DNA from: Arenicellales bacterium
GTDB lineage: Bacteria; Pseudomonadota; Gammaproteobacteria; Arenicellales; UBA868
Direction: 5' to 3'
DNA length: 64,000 bases
NCBI GenBank assembly: GCA_030754035.1
Contig: JASMBC010000003.1
Coordinates: forward strand, 1-64,000
Within the stretch, counting starts at the first letter, position 1. Each line of letters opens with the position of its first letter. The notes beneath the pieces are model-generated. The model saw only the letters and a program-made list of their open reading frames with translations. It was not told the DNA's origin and made no database searches. Shown in pieces: positions 46,617-56,950 of this stretch. The translations under genes were made by a program, and so were the position numbers.

Positions 46617-48427
46617 GCATCCTGCTCGAGGTCGATCACCTCAAGATAAGCGCGCGCAAGGACGACGACAACCTGACGCCGATCGTCAAAGGAGTCAGTT
46701 TCAACGTCGCCCGGGGCGAAGTCATAGCGCTGATCGGTGAATCAGGCTCGGGCAAGACCACCATCGCTTTAGCGGCGCTCGGATACACCAAGCCGGGGCT
46801 TGAATTCACGGGCGGCCAGGTGCGCCTAGAGGGCGAAGACGTTATTACCATGGCATCGGATCAACTGCGGGCACTGCGCGGCCAGCGGGTGGCATACCTA
46901 GCTCAAAGTGCAGCGGCAACATTTAACCCGGCGCTTACGATCGGCGAACAAGTAACTGAATCCTGTGTTCTGCACGGCATCTTGAATCAGGAGCAGGCGA
47001 ATGAACGCGCTGAATTTCTTTACCGGGCCCTGGAACTGCCGGACCCTGACCGGTTGGGTAAACGTTACCCGCACCAGGTATCGGGTGGACAACTGCAACG
47101 CCTGATGGCGGCAACGGCGCTGTGCGGCAAACCCGACCTGCTGGTGCTGGATGAACCCACCACCGCGCTGGATGTCACCACTCAGATAGAAGTACTCAAA
47201 GCTTTCAAGTCCGTGATCAAGCAGGAAGGCTCGGCGGCAATTTATGTGACCCATGACCTTTCGGTGGTGGCCCAGATCGCCGACCACATCGTGGTGCTGT
47301 ACGCGGGCGAGGTCCAGGAACACGGTAGCGCTGAACAGGTCGTCAGCCATCCGGGACACGATTACACCCGCCGCCTGATGCACGCGGTACGGCCGCCACC
47401 TGGCGCCGGACAGGGCGAGGAAACCAGCAGCGAGCATCACCGCGAGGCGCCTGCGCTCGAAGTAAAAGATATCGTTGCCGGTTATGGCAAAACACAAAAT
47501 GGCATTCCCTCAATAACTGTACTGCGCGATGTCAATGTCTCGATAGAACGCGGCCATACAGTCGGCGTGATTGGAGAGTCCGGTTGTGGCAAATCGACCC
47601 TGGCCCGGGTCATGGCGGGCCTGCTGCCGGCGGCACAGGGAAAAGTTCTGCTTGATGGCGAGACACTTAAGCCGGCACTCCAGCGGCGAAGCCGCGGCGA
47701 GTTGCAGAAGGTCCAGTTTGTTTTTCAGATGGCCGACACAGCGCTCAATCCGCGACAGCGGATTGATCATATCCTCGGTCGCCCGCTTGAGTTCTACCTT
47801 GGTCTTAAGGGCAAAGAAAAGCGCCGGCGTATCGGCGAGCTGCTGCAGATGGTGGAACTGCCCCAGGAGTTTGCTGGCCGGTATCCGGAAGAACTCTCAG
47901 GCGGTCAAAAGCAGCGCGTCAATCTGGCCCGGGCGCTGGCGGCATCACCCGAAGTGCTGCTTTGCGATGAAGTGATCTCGGCACTGGATTCCATCGTTGG
48001 CGCGAATGTGATCGAGTTGCTCAAGCGGTTGCGTAAACAGACTGGTGTCTCGTTTGTCTTCATCAGTCACGACTTGTCGACAGTGGCATCCTTTGCCGAC
48101 GAAATCGTGGTGTTGTATGCAGGTCGGGTGGTGGAAAAAGGCGCCACCGACGCGGTGCTCTCCCCACCGTATCATCCTTATACCCGTCTTCTCATCAGCT
48201 CGGTTCCCGAGCTGCGGGTGGGCTGGCTTGAAGAAACCATGCAGACGCAGGAGGCACAGGCCGGGATCGACCGAGTGGTTACCTTGACTGACACTGGTTG
48301 CCCGTTTTTTGACCGTTGCCCGCTGGCGATTAAAGACACCTGTGATCGCGAGACAGCACCGGCCCGCCAACTCGGTGCCGGCCACACCATCGAGTGCCAT
48401 CGCAGCGAGGCTGAGTTCGTCCATTGA
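46613..48427 (+). CDS. Peptide ABC transporter, fused dual ATP-binding protein (DppD-DppF type)
   Basis: Two ABC cassettes in one chain: [11 protein letters not shown]...[14 protein letters not shown]...[11 protein letters not shown] and [13 protein letters not shown]...[15 protein letters not shown]...[12 protein letters not shown]-terminal oligopeptide Cys motif. Confidence 0.94.
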   Translation: MSILLEVDHLKISARKDDDNLTPIVKGVSFNVARGEVIALIGESGSGKTTIALAALGYTKPGLEFTGGQVRLEGEDVITMASDQLRALRGQRVAYLAQSAAATFNPALTIGEQVTESCVLHGILNQEQANERAEFLYRALELPDPDRLGKRYPHQVSGGQLQRLMAATALCGKPDLLVLDEPTTALDVTTQIEVLKAFKSVIKQEGSAAIYVTHDLSVVAQIADHIVVLYAGEVQEHGSAEQVVSHPGHDYTRRLMHAVRPPPGAGQGEETSSEHHREAPALEVKDIVAGYGKTQNGIPSITVLRDVNVSIERGHTVGVIGESGCGKSTLARVMAGLLPAAQGKVLLDGETLKPALQRRSRGELQKVQFVFQMADTALNPRQRIDHILGRPLEFYLGLKGKEKRRRIGELLQMVELPQEFAGRYPEELSGGQKQRVNLARALAASPEVLLCDEVISALDSIVGANVIELLKRLRKQTGVSFVFISHDLSTVASFADEIVVLYAGRVVEKGATDAVLSPPYHPYTRLLISSVPELRVGWLEETMQTQEAQAGIDRVVTLTDTGCPFFDRCPLAIKDTCDRETAPARQLGAGHTIECHRSEAEFVH

Positions 48428-48469
48428 CCGGCAGTGGGGTGAACTTTTTTTGACAAAGTTTTTTTTTGG

Positions 48470-49147
48470 ATGACTGAAGATCTGACTCCGTTCTTGCAAC
48501 CCGGTCCTGCCGTGCAGAGCGAGGATGACGCCGTGGTGGGTTTTACCCGTCGCGCCATCGGTACCGAGACCCGGATCATCGAGCAGGTCGTGCTGCTGTA
48601 TTACGCGGTGCGCGACCAGATCCGTTACGACCCCTACGGGGCGGTGGTGTCGGTCACGGGCCTGAGCGCCCGGCGCAACCTCGAAGTTGGCCACGGTTGG
48701 TGCGTCTCCAAGTCGATACTGCTGGCGGCCTGCTGCCGGGCTATTGGCGTGCCAGCGCGGCTGGGCTACGCGGATGTGCGCAACCATCTGGCGACCGAGA
48801 AGATGCGATCGATAATGCAGACCGACATCTTCTACTGGCACGGCTACACCTCCATTTACCTGGACGGTAGCTGGATCAAGGCCACCTCCGCCTTTAACCT
48901 CGAACTGTGCCATAAGTTCCGTTTGAAGCCGCTGGATTTCAATGGCCGCGAGGACTCCATCTACCACCCGTTCGATCTCGACGGCCGGCGTCACATGGAC
49001 TACCTGCACGATCGTGGCGAATACGCCGAACCACCCATAGCTGCGATGCGGGAGACCTTCCGCACGGAATACCCTGGCTGGAATATGGAGGGTGAAGCTA
49101 TCGCCGGCGATTTCGAAACCGACGTGGCACTGGAAACCGCAAGTTAA
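48470..49147 (+). CDS. Transglutaminase-like domain protein
   Basis: HGWCVSKSILLAACCRAIGVPARLGYADVRNHLA; HGYTSIYLDGSWIKATSAFN (Cys/His/Asp transglutaminase triad pattern). Confidence 0.88.
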   Translation: MTEDLTPFLQPGPAVQSEDDAVVGFTRRAIGTETRIIEQVVLLYYAVRDQIRYDPYGAVVSVTGLSARRNLEVGHGWCVSKSILLAACCRAIGVPARLGYADVRNHLATEKMRSIMQTDIFYWHGYTSIYLDGSWIKATSAFNLELCHKFRLKPLDFNGREDSIYHPFDLDGRRHMDYLHDRGEYAEPPIAAMRETFRTEYPGWNMEGEAIAGDFETDVALETAS

Positions 49148-49173
49148 GTCCCGGGCGCGGGCACCCTGACGGT

Positions 49174-49354
49174 CTCAGGCGGCCTCTGGCGCATACAGCC
49201 GCTCGATCTCCTGGGCATAGGATTTACTGATTTTCTGACGGCGGACTTTCATCGTGGCTGTCACCTCGCCGTCGTCGTGGTCCAACTCCTTGGTCAGCAG
49301 ATGGAAGCGGCGCACTTGTTCGGCCGGGGCCAGTTCCGCGTTGGCGCGCCAACA
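49174..49354 (-). pseudogene. C-terminal remnant of an AMP-forming acyl-CoA synthetase
   Basis: Reverse-strand frame reads WRANAELAPAEQVRRFHLLTKELDHDDGEVTATMKVRRQKISKSYAQEIERLYAPEAA*, the C-terminus of long-chain acyl-CoA synthetases. No upstream body is present. Confidence 0.75.
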
Positions 49355-49366
49355 GAGCGCCGGTCG

Positions 49367-50299
49367 TCAAAACGAAATCTCCATTTTCCCGAAGGCGCGC
49401 AACTTGCATTCTGCGGAGTCGTGTTCAGGTGTCACGACGATATGTTCCCTGAAGAAATCGACCCGGACATGCCCGTCAATTCCGTTGACCCAGACCGGGA
49501 GTTTTTTTTGCTTGACCCATTCCCTTGGCCGGGCCCCGCGGTCACCGCACCATATCCATTGCGGACCTGGCACCAGCACGTAGCCTGGGTCGACCCGCTC
49601 GAAAAAAGCATTCGGTGCAAGGCTGGTTGCACCGTGATGCGGCATCTTCATGAAGTCAGAATTCATCCGCGGGTCATCGCTCAGCACAGTGCCAACTTTC
49701 ATGTTCAGGTCGCCAGTAAACAACACGGTGGCATCGTTGATGGACCACTGCATGATGAGCGACAAATCATTGACGTCGATGGTGTCAGCAGCCAGATCAT
49801 CTTCCTGGGCGTGGAGAATCTCGATGGTGGAGCCCAAGCCGAAATCATAGCGAAGGCCAGCTTCCGGCTGGCGAATGATGACACCGTGGGCTTTTGCTTT
49901 ATTCACTAAAGCGGCGATATCGGCCATGTCACAGCCCCACGGTATCTCCCGGTCACAGATATGCTGCGGCGGAATGCGCAGGTGCAAGTTGGAAATTGTC
50001 ACGCCCGCTTCCAATAGTGCAACCAGCCCCTCGTAATGATCCCGGTGCGGGTGGGACACAAAAAAGTGATCGATCTTGTCGATACCAAGCTCGGCAAGGT
50101 AGGGCAGCAGCGACTTTTTCGCTTCGCTGTAGTAACCGCCGTCGATCATGATGACCGAATCGCCGGTTTGGATCAGGTTGGCATCTCCCTGCAGTTCGCC
50201 CGTGTTGACGTTGACCATATGCCAGCTTGCATCCGGTTTGCTGCTACACCCGGCAAACAGGAATACAGACAGAAAAAAGATGAGCCAGCTTTTTCTCAC
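49367..50299 (-). CDS. Lipoprotein MBL-fold hydrolase (ComEC C-terminal-like)
   Basis: Lipobox FLFAGCSSKPD; IMIDGGYYSEAKKSLLPYLAELGIDKIDHFFVSHPHRDHYEG (HxHxDH); LFTGDLNMKVG. Confidence 0.85.
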   Translation of the reverse strand: MRKSWLIFFLSVFLFAGCSSKPDASWHMVNVNTGELQGDANLIQTGDSVIMIDGGYYSEAKKSLLPYLAELGIDKIDHFFVSHPHRDHYEGLVALLEAGVTISNLHLRIPPQHICDREIPWGCDMADIAALVNKAKAHGVIIRQPEAGLRYDFGLGSTIEILHAQEDDLAADTIDVNDLSLIMQWSINDATVLFTGDLNMKVGTVLSDDPRMNSDFMKMPHHGATSLAPNAFFERVDPGYVLVPGPQWIWCGDRGARPREWVKQKKLPVWVNGIDGHVRVDFFREHIVVTPEHDSAECKLRAFGKMEISF

Positions 50300-50366
50300 A
50301 CCGGATTTCCACCCAGTTTGTCGGCCAGATCAGTCAGCGAAGAACAACACGGCAAATGTGATTTCC

Positions 50367-51242
50367 TCACCCACCCGGATTCATGGCCATGACCAATGGC
50401 TCTACCTCGGGGATGTCATCGGGCACGAAAAAGTCGCTCCACAGGGATTTCTCTGGGTCCATGCGGTAACCGCTGAAATCGGTGACGCCCTCACTAGAGA
50501 GGAGTACGTCGTCGATACAGAAGTTGCCGGTGAATTCCCCGGCATCCTTGCCCAGGATCACGGCGGCTGCGTCGGCCATGATCTCCGGCTTGCGACAGTG
50601 CGGGAAGGCGATACTGCCTGCGACCACGTTGCTGATGGCGGCGGTTGCTATCACCGAGTGCGGCCACAGCGCATTCACCCCGATGCCCTTGGTCTTCAGT
50701 TCTTTAGCCATGCCCAAAACGCACTGGCTCATGCCAAACTTGGAGATGGTGTAGGCCACCGACGGCGCGAACCACTTGGGCTGCATGTCGAGTGGCGGTG
50801 AGATGCTGAGGATGTGCGGATTACCTCCCTTGACGAGGTGCGCCAGGCATTCCTTAGAGAGCATGAAGGTGCCGCGCACGTTGACCGCAAACATGAGGTC
50901 AAAGCGCTTCATCTCGGTTTTCGCCGTAGGGGTGAGCGATATTGCACTGGCGTTGTTGATCAGAATATCGAGCCCGCCGAATTCATCAGCAGCCTGCGCC
51001 ACCGCCGCCTTGACCTGCGCCTCTTCCCGGATATCGGTGACGATCGGCAGTGCCCGGCCGCCGGCGGCTTCGATCTCTTCAGCCGCTGTAAAGATGGTGC
51101 CGGGTAGCTTGGGATGTGGCTCTGTGGTCTTGGCCAGGATGGCGATACAGGCACCGTCGGCCGCGAGCCTCTTGCCGATGGCCAGGCCAATGCCGCGGCT
51201 GCCGCCCGAGATGATCACGCGCTTACCGGAAAACGTCCCCAT
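50367..51242 (-). CDS. Short-chain dehydrogenase/reductase (HSDL2-like)
   Basis: KRVIISGGSRGIGLAIGKRLAADGA; LINNASAISL; VAYTISKFGMSQCVLGMAKELK. Confidence 0.9.
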   Translation of the reverse strand: MGTFSGKRVIISGGSRGIGLAIGKRLAADGACIAILAKTTEPHPKLPGTIFTAAEEIEAAGGRALPIVTDIREEAQVKAAVAQAADEFGGLDILINNASAISLTPTAKTEMKRFDLMFAVNVRGTFMLSKECLAHLVKGGNPHILSISPPLDMQPKWFAPSVAYTISKFGMSQCVLGMAKELKTKGIGVNALWPHSVIATAAISNVVAGSIAFPHCRKPEIMADAAAVILGKDAGEFTGNFCIDDVLLSSEGVTDFSGYRMDPEKSLWSDFFVPDDIPEVEPLVMAMNPGG

Positions 51243-51519
51243 GAACCTGCTCCTTTGATTGATGCTGTGCTGGTGCCGTGACTGTCACCAGCCCGCGCCC
51301 ACACGGCCCGGCTGGGTACGGCTTACCGTAGCGCCTGATTGTAACGGCTGTCTACTGGCCTGACTTTAGCCGGCACGGCAATAACCTGGTACCAGGCCCA
51401 GTTACCCGCTGACGGACAAACGCGGCCCTCGCCTCGGACTGCGTCAATGGTCGCGGGCCAGCAAGCCGCTCCGACCCGTTTCGATTAGACTGCGCCGGCC
51501 CTCCAGCCGCCGGCAGACG

Positions 51520-52524
51520 ATGAGCGCCACCCAACTGGCCACATACCGACTCCTCGACCCCATGACGGATACTGCGAAGCAAACTGCAGCGCAAAACATT
51601 GCCACAAACTCCAGCCAGCCGGGCGGTGTTGCCGACAAGCGCCCGTGGGCCTGGCTGGTACTGCTTTTCCTGGGTGTTGCCTGGGGCCTGTCTTTTTCCC
51701 TTGCCAGGATGTCCACCGAGGGCGGCGCGCATCCGCTCGGAATCAACTACTGGGTGTCGCTGATCGGCGCGTTGCTACTGCTCGTTGTCAATAGTTTTAA
51801 AGGGCGGCGCCTGCCGTTAAAGAAAAACTACCTTTTTCTTTATGTCATCTGTGGCCTGCTGGGCTCGATAATCCCGGGCATCTTGTATTTCTATGCCGCC
51901 TCGCGCGTCACTGCCGGGGTGCTGGCTATCACTGTTGCCACCGTGCCGCTGATGACATTCATCGGTGCCGCAATCCTGCGGGTGGAAAAAATCTCGATTA
52001 TGCGTATGCTGGGTGTGTTGTTCGGCATCTTCTCGGTGGTACTGCTGGTAGCACCCAACGAGAGCTTGCCAGACTCTGCCGCCACACCGTGGGTACTGAT
52101 CGTCATCCTGGCCGCGCTCTGTTACACAGCGGAGAACCTCATCATTGCACTGCGCATGCCGACAGGCGCCAACCCTTTTGTAATCGTGACCGGCATGCTC
52201 CTTGCAGCAACACTCATGATGACGCCCGCAGTGTGGCTTACCGGCACGTTCGAGCCACTCACCTGGCCATTGGGCCGCCCAGGCTGGGCAATACTCGGCA
52301 TGGCCGCAATCAGCGTGATCGCTTACGGGCTGTTTTTGTACCTCGTGATGTACGCCGGCCCGGTGTTCGCCAGCCAGACAGCATACGTGGTAACGCTATC
52401 GGGGGTGCTCTGGGGCATACTGATCTTCGGCGAATCCCATTCGCTCTGGATCTGGTTGTCGCTGGTAACGATGATGGTTGCGTTGTCGCTGGTTAAGCCG
52501 CGCACTGGTGCCAGGCCCGGCTAG
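51520..52524 (+). CDS. EamA/DMT family transporter
   Basis: Ten-TM pattern; GVAWGLSFSLARMSTEGGAHPLGINYW..., YVVTLSGVLWGILIFGESHSLWIWLSL. Start may be ATG 51562. Confidence 0.87.
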   Translation: MSATQLATYRLLDPMTDTAKQTAAQNIATNSSQPGGVADKRPWAWLVLLFLGVAWGLSFSLARMSTEGGAHPLGINYWVSLIGALLLLVVNSFKGRRLPLKKNYLFLYVICGLLGSIIPGILYFYAASRVTAGVLAITVATVPLMTFIGAAILRVEKISIMRMLGVLFGIFSVVLLVAPNESLPDSAATPWVLIVILAALCYTAENLIIALRMPTGANPFVIVTGMLLAATLMMTPAVWLTGTFEPLTWPLGRPGWAILGMAAISVIAYGLFLYLVMYAGPVFASQTAYVVTLSGVLWGILIFGESHSLWIWLSLVTMMVALSLVKPRTGARPG

Positions 52525-53054
52525 GTCACCGGCCCCTTTGCTATTACCAACAGGGTGATTGCGATTACAACGAAGACAGCATAAGCCACCAGGCCAGCGA
52601 TGATGCGCCGGATTCTGCGCCAGCGACGGCGGGCCTGTACCCGGCGCAGCCGGAACTGTTCCGCCGGTGCGACCAGTGGCATGAAGCCGGGGTCGAGGCT
52701 TATCGATTCGTCGGCCGCCGAACCTACCCGAATATATGTACCGTCGTCGAACTGGTAGCAAGCGTCGAATTCCCCGAGTGCGAGGCGATAGACCGTATCG
52801 GGAAAGCCCGGGCAGGTAGACTTGAGACGATGCTCGACCTGCTTGCGGTATACCGACCAGTTGGGATGAACAGCCCCATAGAGGCGGTCCGGTGCCTGTT
52901 CCAGCGCCCCTTCCAACCAGGCCAGTGCGGCATTAACCTGGCCCTCGGTCTGGTCGCTCCACCGCTGCAGAAAAAACGTTACCATGACCACCCCGGCACT
53001 AATGAGGATGGCATGGTCCAGCACGGTGGTGCCAATGGCACGGAGGATTTCCAT
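52521..53054 (-). CDS. Hypothetical membrane protein
   Basis: 177 aa with N- and C-terminal TM segments; no family recognised. Confidence 0.6.
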   Translation of the reverse strand: MEILRAIGTTVLDHAILISAGVVMVTFFLQRWSDQTEGQVNAALAWLEGALEQAPDRLYGAVHPNWSVYRKQVEHRLKSTCPGFPDTVYRLALGEFDACYQFDDGTYIRVGSAADESISLDPGFMPLVAPAEQFRLRRVQARRRWRRIRRIIAGLVAYAVFVVIAITLLVIAKGPVT

Positions 53055-53112
53055 CAGAATCCTTGGCAGTAGAAAATAATCACAACGTACCCAGACGCAG
53101 GAGAGCTAGCCC

Positions 53113-53736
53113 ATGACCTACAGACTCTACTACTCGGAACCCTCAGCCGCCATGGGAGTGCGCGCCATACTGGAGGAAATAGGTACGCCTTATGAGTTGG
53201 TGTGGACGGACATCTCCTCACCTACCTGGCGCGACCCCGCATTGCTCGCAGCCAATCCCAACGGCTGGATTCCGGTACTCGCCTGGGAGAATAGTTCCAT
53301 CTACGAGTGTGGCGCTATAACCGTCTTGCTTTGTGACCGGCACCCGGAGGCCGCCTTGGCACCGGCTGCCAGCGATCCGGACCGGGGCCTGTTTCTGCAA
53401 TGGCTGTTTTACTTCTCGAGTTCGATCCAGGTTGCCTATCAGATGAGCTACCATACGGAGCGTTTCTGTGCAGCAACAAAAGACGAGGACAGCGTCCGGC
53501 AGCGCTCGGCCCGGCGCCTGGAAGAAGTCTGGCAGGTAGTGGACGATGCCATTGGTGAAAATTCCTGGCTGTTGGGCGAGCGCTTCAGCGCGATCGACAT
53601 CTACCTGTACATGCTCACCACCTGGTTGTCGCCGAAGTACGGCCACCCGGTAATCGACCGTTTTGCCAATGTGCAACGGGTGGCTACCAGTGCTGCCACT
53701 CGACCTGCAGTGCGCAGCGTGTTTCAACCAGATTGA
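53113..53736 (+). CDS. Glutathione S-transferase family protein
   Basis: YRLYYSEPSAAMGVRAILEEIGTPYELVWTDIS, IYECGAITVLLCDRHP, WLLGERFSAIDIYLYML. Confidence 0.85.
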   Translation: MTYRLYYSEPSAAMGVRAILEEIGTPYELVWTDISSPTWRDPALLAANPNGWIPVLAWENSSIYECGAITVLLCDRHPEAALAPAASDPDRGLFLQWLFYFSSSIQVAYQMSYHTERFCAATKDEDSVRQRSARRLEEVWQVVDDAIGENSWLLGERFSAIDIYLYMLTTWLSPKYGHPVIDRFANVQRVATSAATRPAVRSVFQPD

Positions 53737-53829
53737 TCGAACGCGAACGGTGCTCCCCCGGGGGGTATCTACGCATCTACCGGGATTGCGGCATCAAGAT
53801 CGCAGCACTGAGGTCGCGGCCTTGCTCAC

Positions 53830-54048
53830 CTAGGCTGACCGCTCCCAGCCCTTGCCAGCGCCGCAGCGCAGGCAGCGCTGGCTCATGAAGATCTTCTCCC
53901 AGTCGGCATCGACGGCGACATAGTCGAGAATAACCCGCAACGCCTTGGAGGTACTGCGAAATCCATAAAGTTCCCTGGCGTGCTCCAGCATCCCGACCAT
54001 ATCCGGATGCAGTTCCACCTCCAGGGTAGTTTTCTTGCCCATTGCCAT
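53830..54048 (-). CDS. Small hypothetical protein with possible ribbon-helix-helix region and C-terminal CxxC
   Basis: MAMGKKTTLEVELHPDMVGMLEHARELYGFRSTSKALRVILDYVAVDADWEKIFMSQRCLRCGAGKGWERSA; ATG 54048 preferred over 54234. Confidence 0.6.
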   Translation of the reverse strand: MAMGKKTTLEVELHPDMVGMLEHARELYGFRSTSKALRVILDYVAVDADWEKIFMSQRCLRCGAGKGWERSA

Positions 54049-54219
54049 GCTGCGGTTTCTCCTGGTGCTTGATCGAAGCGTATGGTAGCAGCGGCCGGGT
54101 ATACCGGGCAGCCCCGCATCGCCATGTCCCGGTATATTGTCCGGGAATTGATTCAGCAAGGTGACATGCTCCATTATTGGCCCGTGTCCAGCCCACCCAC
54201 GAAACAGGAGGAGCAGCCC

Positions 54220-55008
54220 GTGGACCTTACTCATGTCGATTACCAGCGCGACGACTCGCTCGCGATCATCTGCTTAAACCGTCCCGAGGCTGGCAATACG
54301 CTATCCCGCCAGATGGCGCTCGATATCCTCGCTGCAGCCACCGCGGCACGGGACGATGAAGCCGTGCGCGCCGTGGTCTTTAGCGCGCGCGGGCCCATGT
54401 TCAGTTTTGGCGGTGACCTGAAGGAATTCCAGCTCTTTGGTACCGATACCGAAAAACTGGCTACGATCGCAGACCGCTGGCACGAGGCTCAACACATCCT
54501 TCTGACCATGCCTAAGCCCGTGGTCGTGGGGGTCAACGGCATTGCGGCCGGGGGCGGCGTACCCATGACGCTGGTGGGCGACATCGTGCTGGTCGACGAA
54601 ACCGCCCGCTACCGCCTTGCCTACACCGCAGCGGGCCTGAGCCCAGATGGTGGCTCCACCTGGCTGTTGCCACGACTGATCGGCCTGCGCCGCACCCAGG
54701 AGCTCATTTTCGAGAACCGCGAACTCTCAGCGGCAGAAGCCGTTGACTGGGGGCTGGCAACCAGAACCGTCCCCGAAGGCGCTGCCCTGGAGGCAGCCGT
54801 CAAGGCTGCCCATACGCTGGCCCGGGGTGCGACCCAGGCCTACGCCTCGGCGCGCAGGATGCTGCAGGCCAGTTTTGAAAACGGTTTTATTACCCAGACC
54901 AATATTGAAACCGTCGAGATCGCCGCCAATCTGGCTGGGCAGGACGGCCAGGAAGGCATCGATGCTTTCATCAACAAGCGTGTTCCACAATTCAGAGGGA
55001 TGCACTGA
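54220..55008 (+). CDS. Enoyl-CoA hydratase/isomerase family protein (GTG start)
   Basis: GTG 54220 just after AGGAGGAG; SFGGDLKEFQLF, GVNGIAAGGGVPMTLVGDIVLV, GLSPDGGSTWLLPRLIGLRR. Confidence 0.9.
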   Translation: MDLTHVDYQRDDSLAIICLNRPEAGNTLSRQMALDILAAATAARDDEAVRAVVFSARGPMFSFGGDLKEFQLFGTDTEKLATIADRWHEAQHILLTMPKPVVVGVNGIAAGGGVPMTLVGDIVLVDETARYRLAYTAAGLSPDGGSTWLLPRLIGLRRTQELIFENRELSAAEAVDWGLATRTVPEGAALEAAVKAAHTLARGATQAYASARRMLQASFENGFITQTNIETVEIAANLAGQDGQEGIDAFINKRVPQFRGMH

Positions 55009-55082
55009 TCCAACGGGAACGAAACACCAATGCAGCTCGAATTCGAGCGGCCAGGCCGGTCAGTTTGAGAAACCGTCCGCGA

Positions 55083-56081
55083 TCAGGCCCCCAGGAACGA
55101 GGTGTAACCAAAAAGCCCGGCCGCACCACCGGTGTGTAAAAAGACGATGTTCTGGTCTTGTTCGAATTCGCCTTTTCGTACCAGGTCGATCAGGCCGGCC
55201 ATACCTTTGCCTGAATAGACCGGATCGAGCAGGATGCCCTCCAGCCTTGCCAGCAAATCGATCGCCTCCAGTGTGCTGGGCGCTGGAATACCGTAGCCCT
55301 CGCCCACATAGTCGCTGTTAGCGGTTACGTCGTCACGGCTGACCGCGCCGGCAGCGCCGAGTTTTTCAGCAGTCGTACAGGCCAGGCGAAAAACGTTTTC
55401 TTCCTGCTGCGCCTTTTCGGCGCGCACGCTGATGCCTAATACTGGAATGTCGCTGCGAATACCGGACAGCCCCGTCACCAGGCCCGCCTGAGTGCCGGTA
55501 CTGCCGGTCGCGTGGATCACCTGGTCGATGCGCAAGTCGCGGTCATTGGCCTGGCCCACGAGTTCAAAGGCCGCGTTGACGTAACCCAGTGCACCGGTGG
55601 CATTCGAACCTCCGCCGGGGATGAGGTAAGCATTCTTTCCCTCGGCCTGGAAACGCTCGGCAGCCGCCGTCAGTGCCGCCTCCATGTCGGTACCGCCAGG
55701 ATAGCGCTCTATGGCTGCACCATGCAGGCGATCGAGCAGCACGTTGCCATTGTGTTGGTAGTTGCGCTCGCCGATACCGGTGCGATCCTCGAGCAGGATG
55801 TGGCAGGCGATACCGAGGCGGGCAGCAAACGCCGCCGTCTGTCGGGCATGATTCGACTGGGTGGCACCCTGGGTGAGGACAACGTCGGCACCTTGCACAT
55901 GCGCCTGAGCCAACAGGAACTCGAGCTTGCGGGTCTTGTTGCCGCCGGTGGACATACCAGTGCAGTCGTCGCGCTTGATCCAGATACTCGGACCACCGAG
56001 TTCACGACTGAGATTCTGCAGAAGTTCCAACGGTGTTGGCAGGTGGCCCCAGTGCAAGCGGGGAAAACGGGCAAGGTTCAT
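55083..56081 (-). CDS. D-cysteine desulfhydrase / L-cysteate sulfo-lyase family PLP enzyme
   Basis: [60 protein letters not shown]...[20 protein letters not shown] 56081 preferred. Confidence 0.87.
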   Translation of the reverse strand: MNLARFPRLHWGHLPTPLELLQNLSRELGGPSIWIKRDDCTGMSTGGNKTRKLEFLLAQAHVQGADVVLTQGATQSNHARQTAAFAARLGIACHILLEDRTGIGERNYQHNGNVLLDRLHGAAIERYPGGTDMEAALTAAAERFQAEGKNAYLIPGGGSNATGALGYVNAAFELVGQANDRDLRIDQVIHATGSTGTQAGLVTGLSGIRSDIPVLGISVRAEKAQQEENVFRLACTTAEKLGAAGAVSRDDVTANSDYVGEGYGIPAPSTLEAIDLLARLEGILLDPVYSGKGMAGLIDLVRKGEFEQDQNIVFLHTGGAAGLFGYTSFLGA

Positions 56082-56280
56082 AACTACTGGTCTGGGGGCG
56101 AGTGCTGCTCTGAAAATCTTACGGCCTATTCTATCCTGCCGCCGGTACTGGTGGCCGCCATTGGACCGTAGCACTTGCCCCTGCACCCAAAGTGGCTTAA
56201 CCATTCCCACCACAGGTTGGGCGTGTTTCAGATTAGCCTAGCCTTCCTCTTGCCCGAATGGCCAGCAGATTGCTGGGAGT

Positions 56281-56691
56281 TCAAGCCGGCATCTTGTCAA
56301 AGGCCTTGACCGCCGGGTCCAGCGGCGTAGACGGCAAACTGCGACAACTGTAAACGTAGGCAGTCGCCTGGAACCAGCTGGCATCGTCAATCACGCCCAC
56401 CCGCACACCGCGCCGATCCGGCGTTCGGGTATTGCTGGTGAACATCTGTGACCCACAGGTCGGACAGAAATACTTGGTCATGGTGTTACCGGTATCGCTC
56501 AAATGCTGATAACTTCCGGTTGTCCCACGAATGCTGAGCGCCTCGACCGGCACGAACACCAGCGACCCATAGACCGCACCGGTGTTCCGGCGACAGTCAT
56601 CGCAATGGCAGTTGGCCTGGAACACGGGTTCGGCGCTGCACTCGAACCGCACCGCCCCGCAAAGACAACGGCCGGCAAATTTCTCCACCAT
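56281..56691 (-). CDS. GFA/CENP-V family zinc-binding protein
   Basis: GRCLCGAVRFECSAEPVFQANCHCDDCRRNTGAVYG, KYFCPTCGSQMF. Confidence 0.87.
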   Translation of the reverse strand: MVEKFAGRCLCGAVRFECSAEPVFQANCHCDDCRRNTGAVYGSLVFVPVEALSIRGTTGSYQHLSDTGNTMTKYFCPTCGSQMFTSNTRTPDRRGVRVGVIDDASWFQATAYVYSCRSLPSTPLDPAVKAFDKMPA

Positions 56692-56853
56692 ATTTTCCCC
56701 TCTATTGACAGGCCAGGCGTCACCTCCAGGACACACTGACCTTTTTGCTGGAAACACGAGTGTACCCACAGACCGAGCCACGGTGTAGTAGGGTCTGCTG
56801 GCAGGCTTGCCTCGCTGAAATACCGGGTTACACTGACCCCGGATTCAAAGGGC

Positions 56854-56950
56854 TCCGCACTCTTCGAAAGCCAAGACCTGATCCAGATCGATATCGATGC
56901 GCTTCAAAAGATAAGAGGCGGGAGCATCGGTTTCATCTTTCAAGACCCGA
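56854..56950 (+). repeat. Orphan 97-bp duplicate of internal oppD/dppD sequence (source copy 61728-61824)
   Basis: Ungapped offset of 4874 bp, 3 mismatches by eye: TCCGCACTCTTCGAAAGCCAAGACCTGATCCAGATCGATATCGATGCGCTTCAAAAGATAAGAGGCGGGAGCATCGGTTTCATCTTTCAAGACCCGA. Confidence 0.93.

Noticed and set aside
46613-48427. Fused dual ABC ATPase as an anomaly
   Set aside because: Single-chain DppD-DppF fusions are common in peptide importers.
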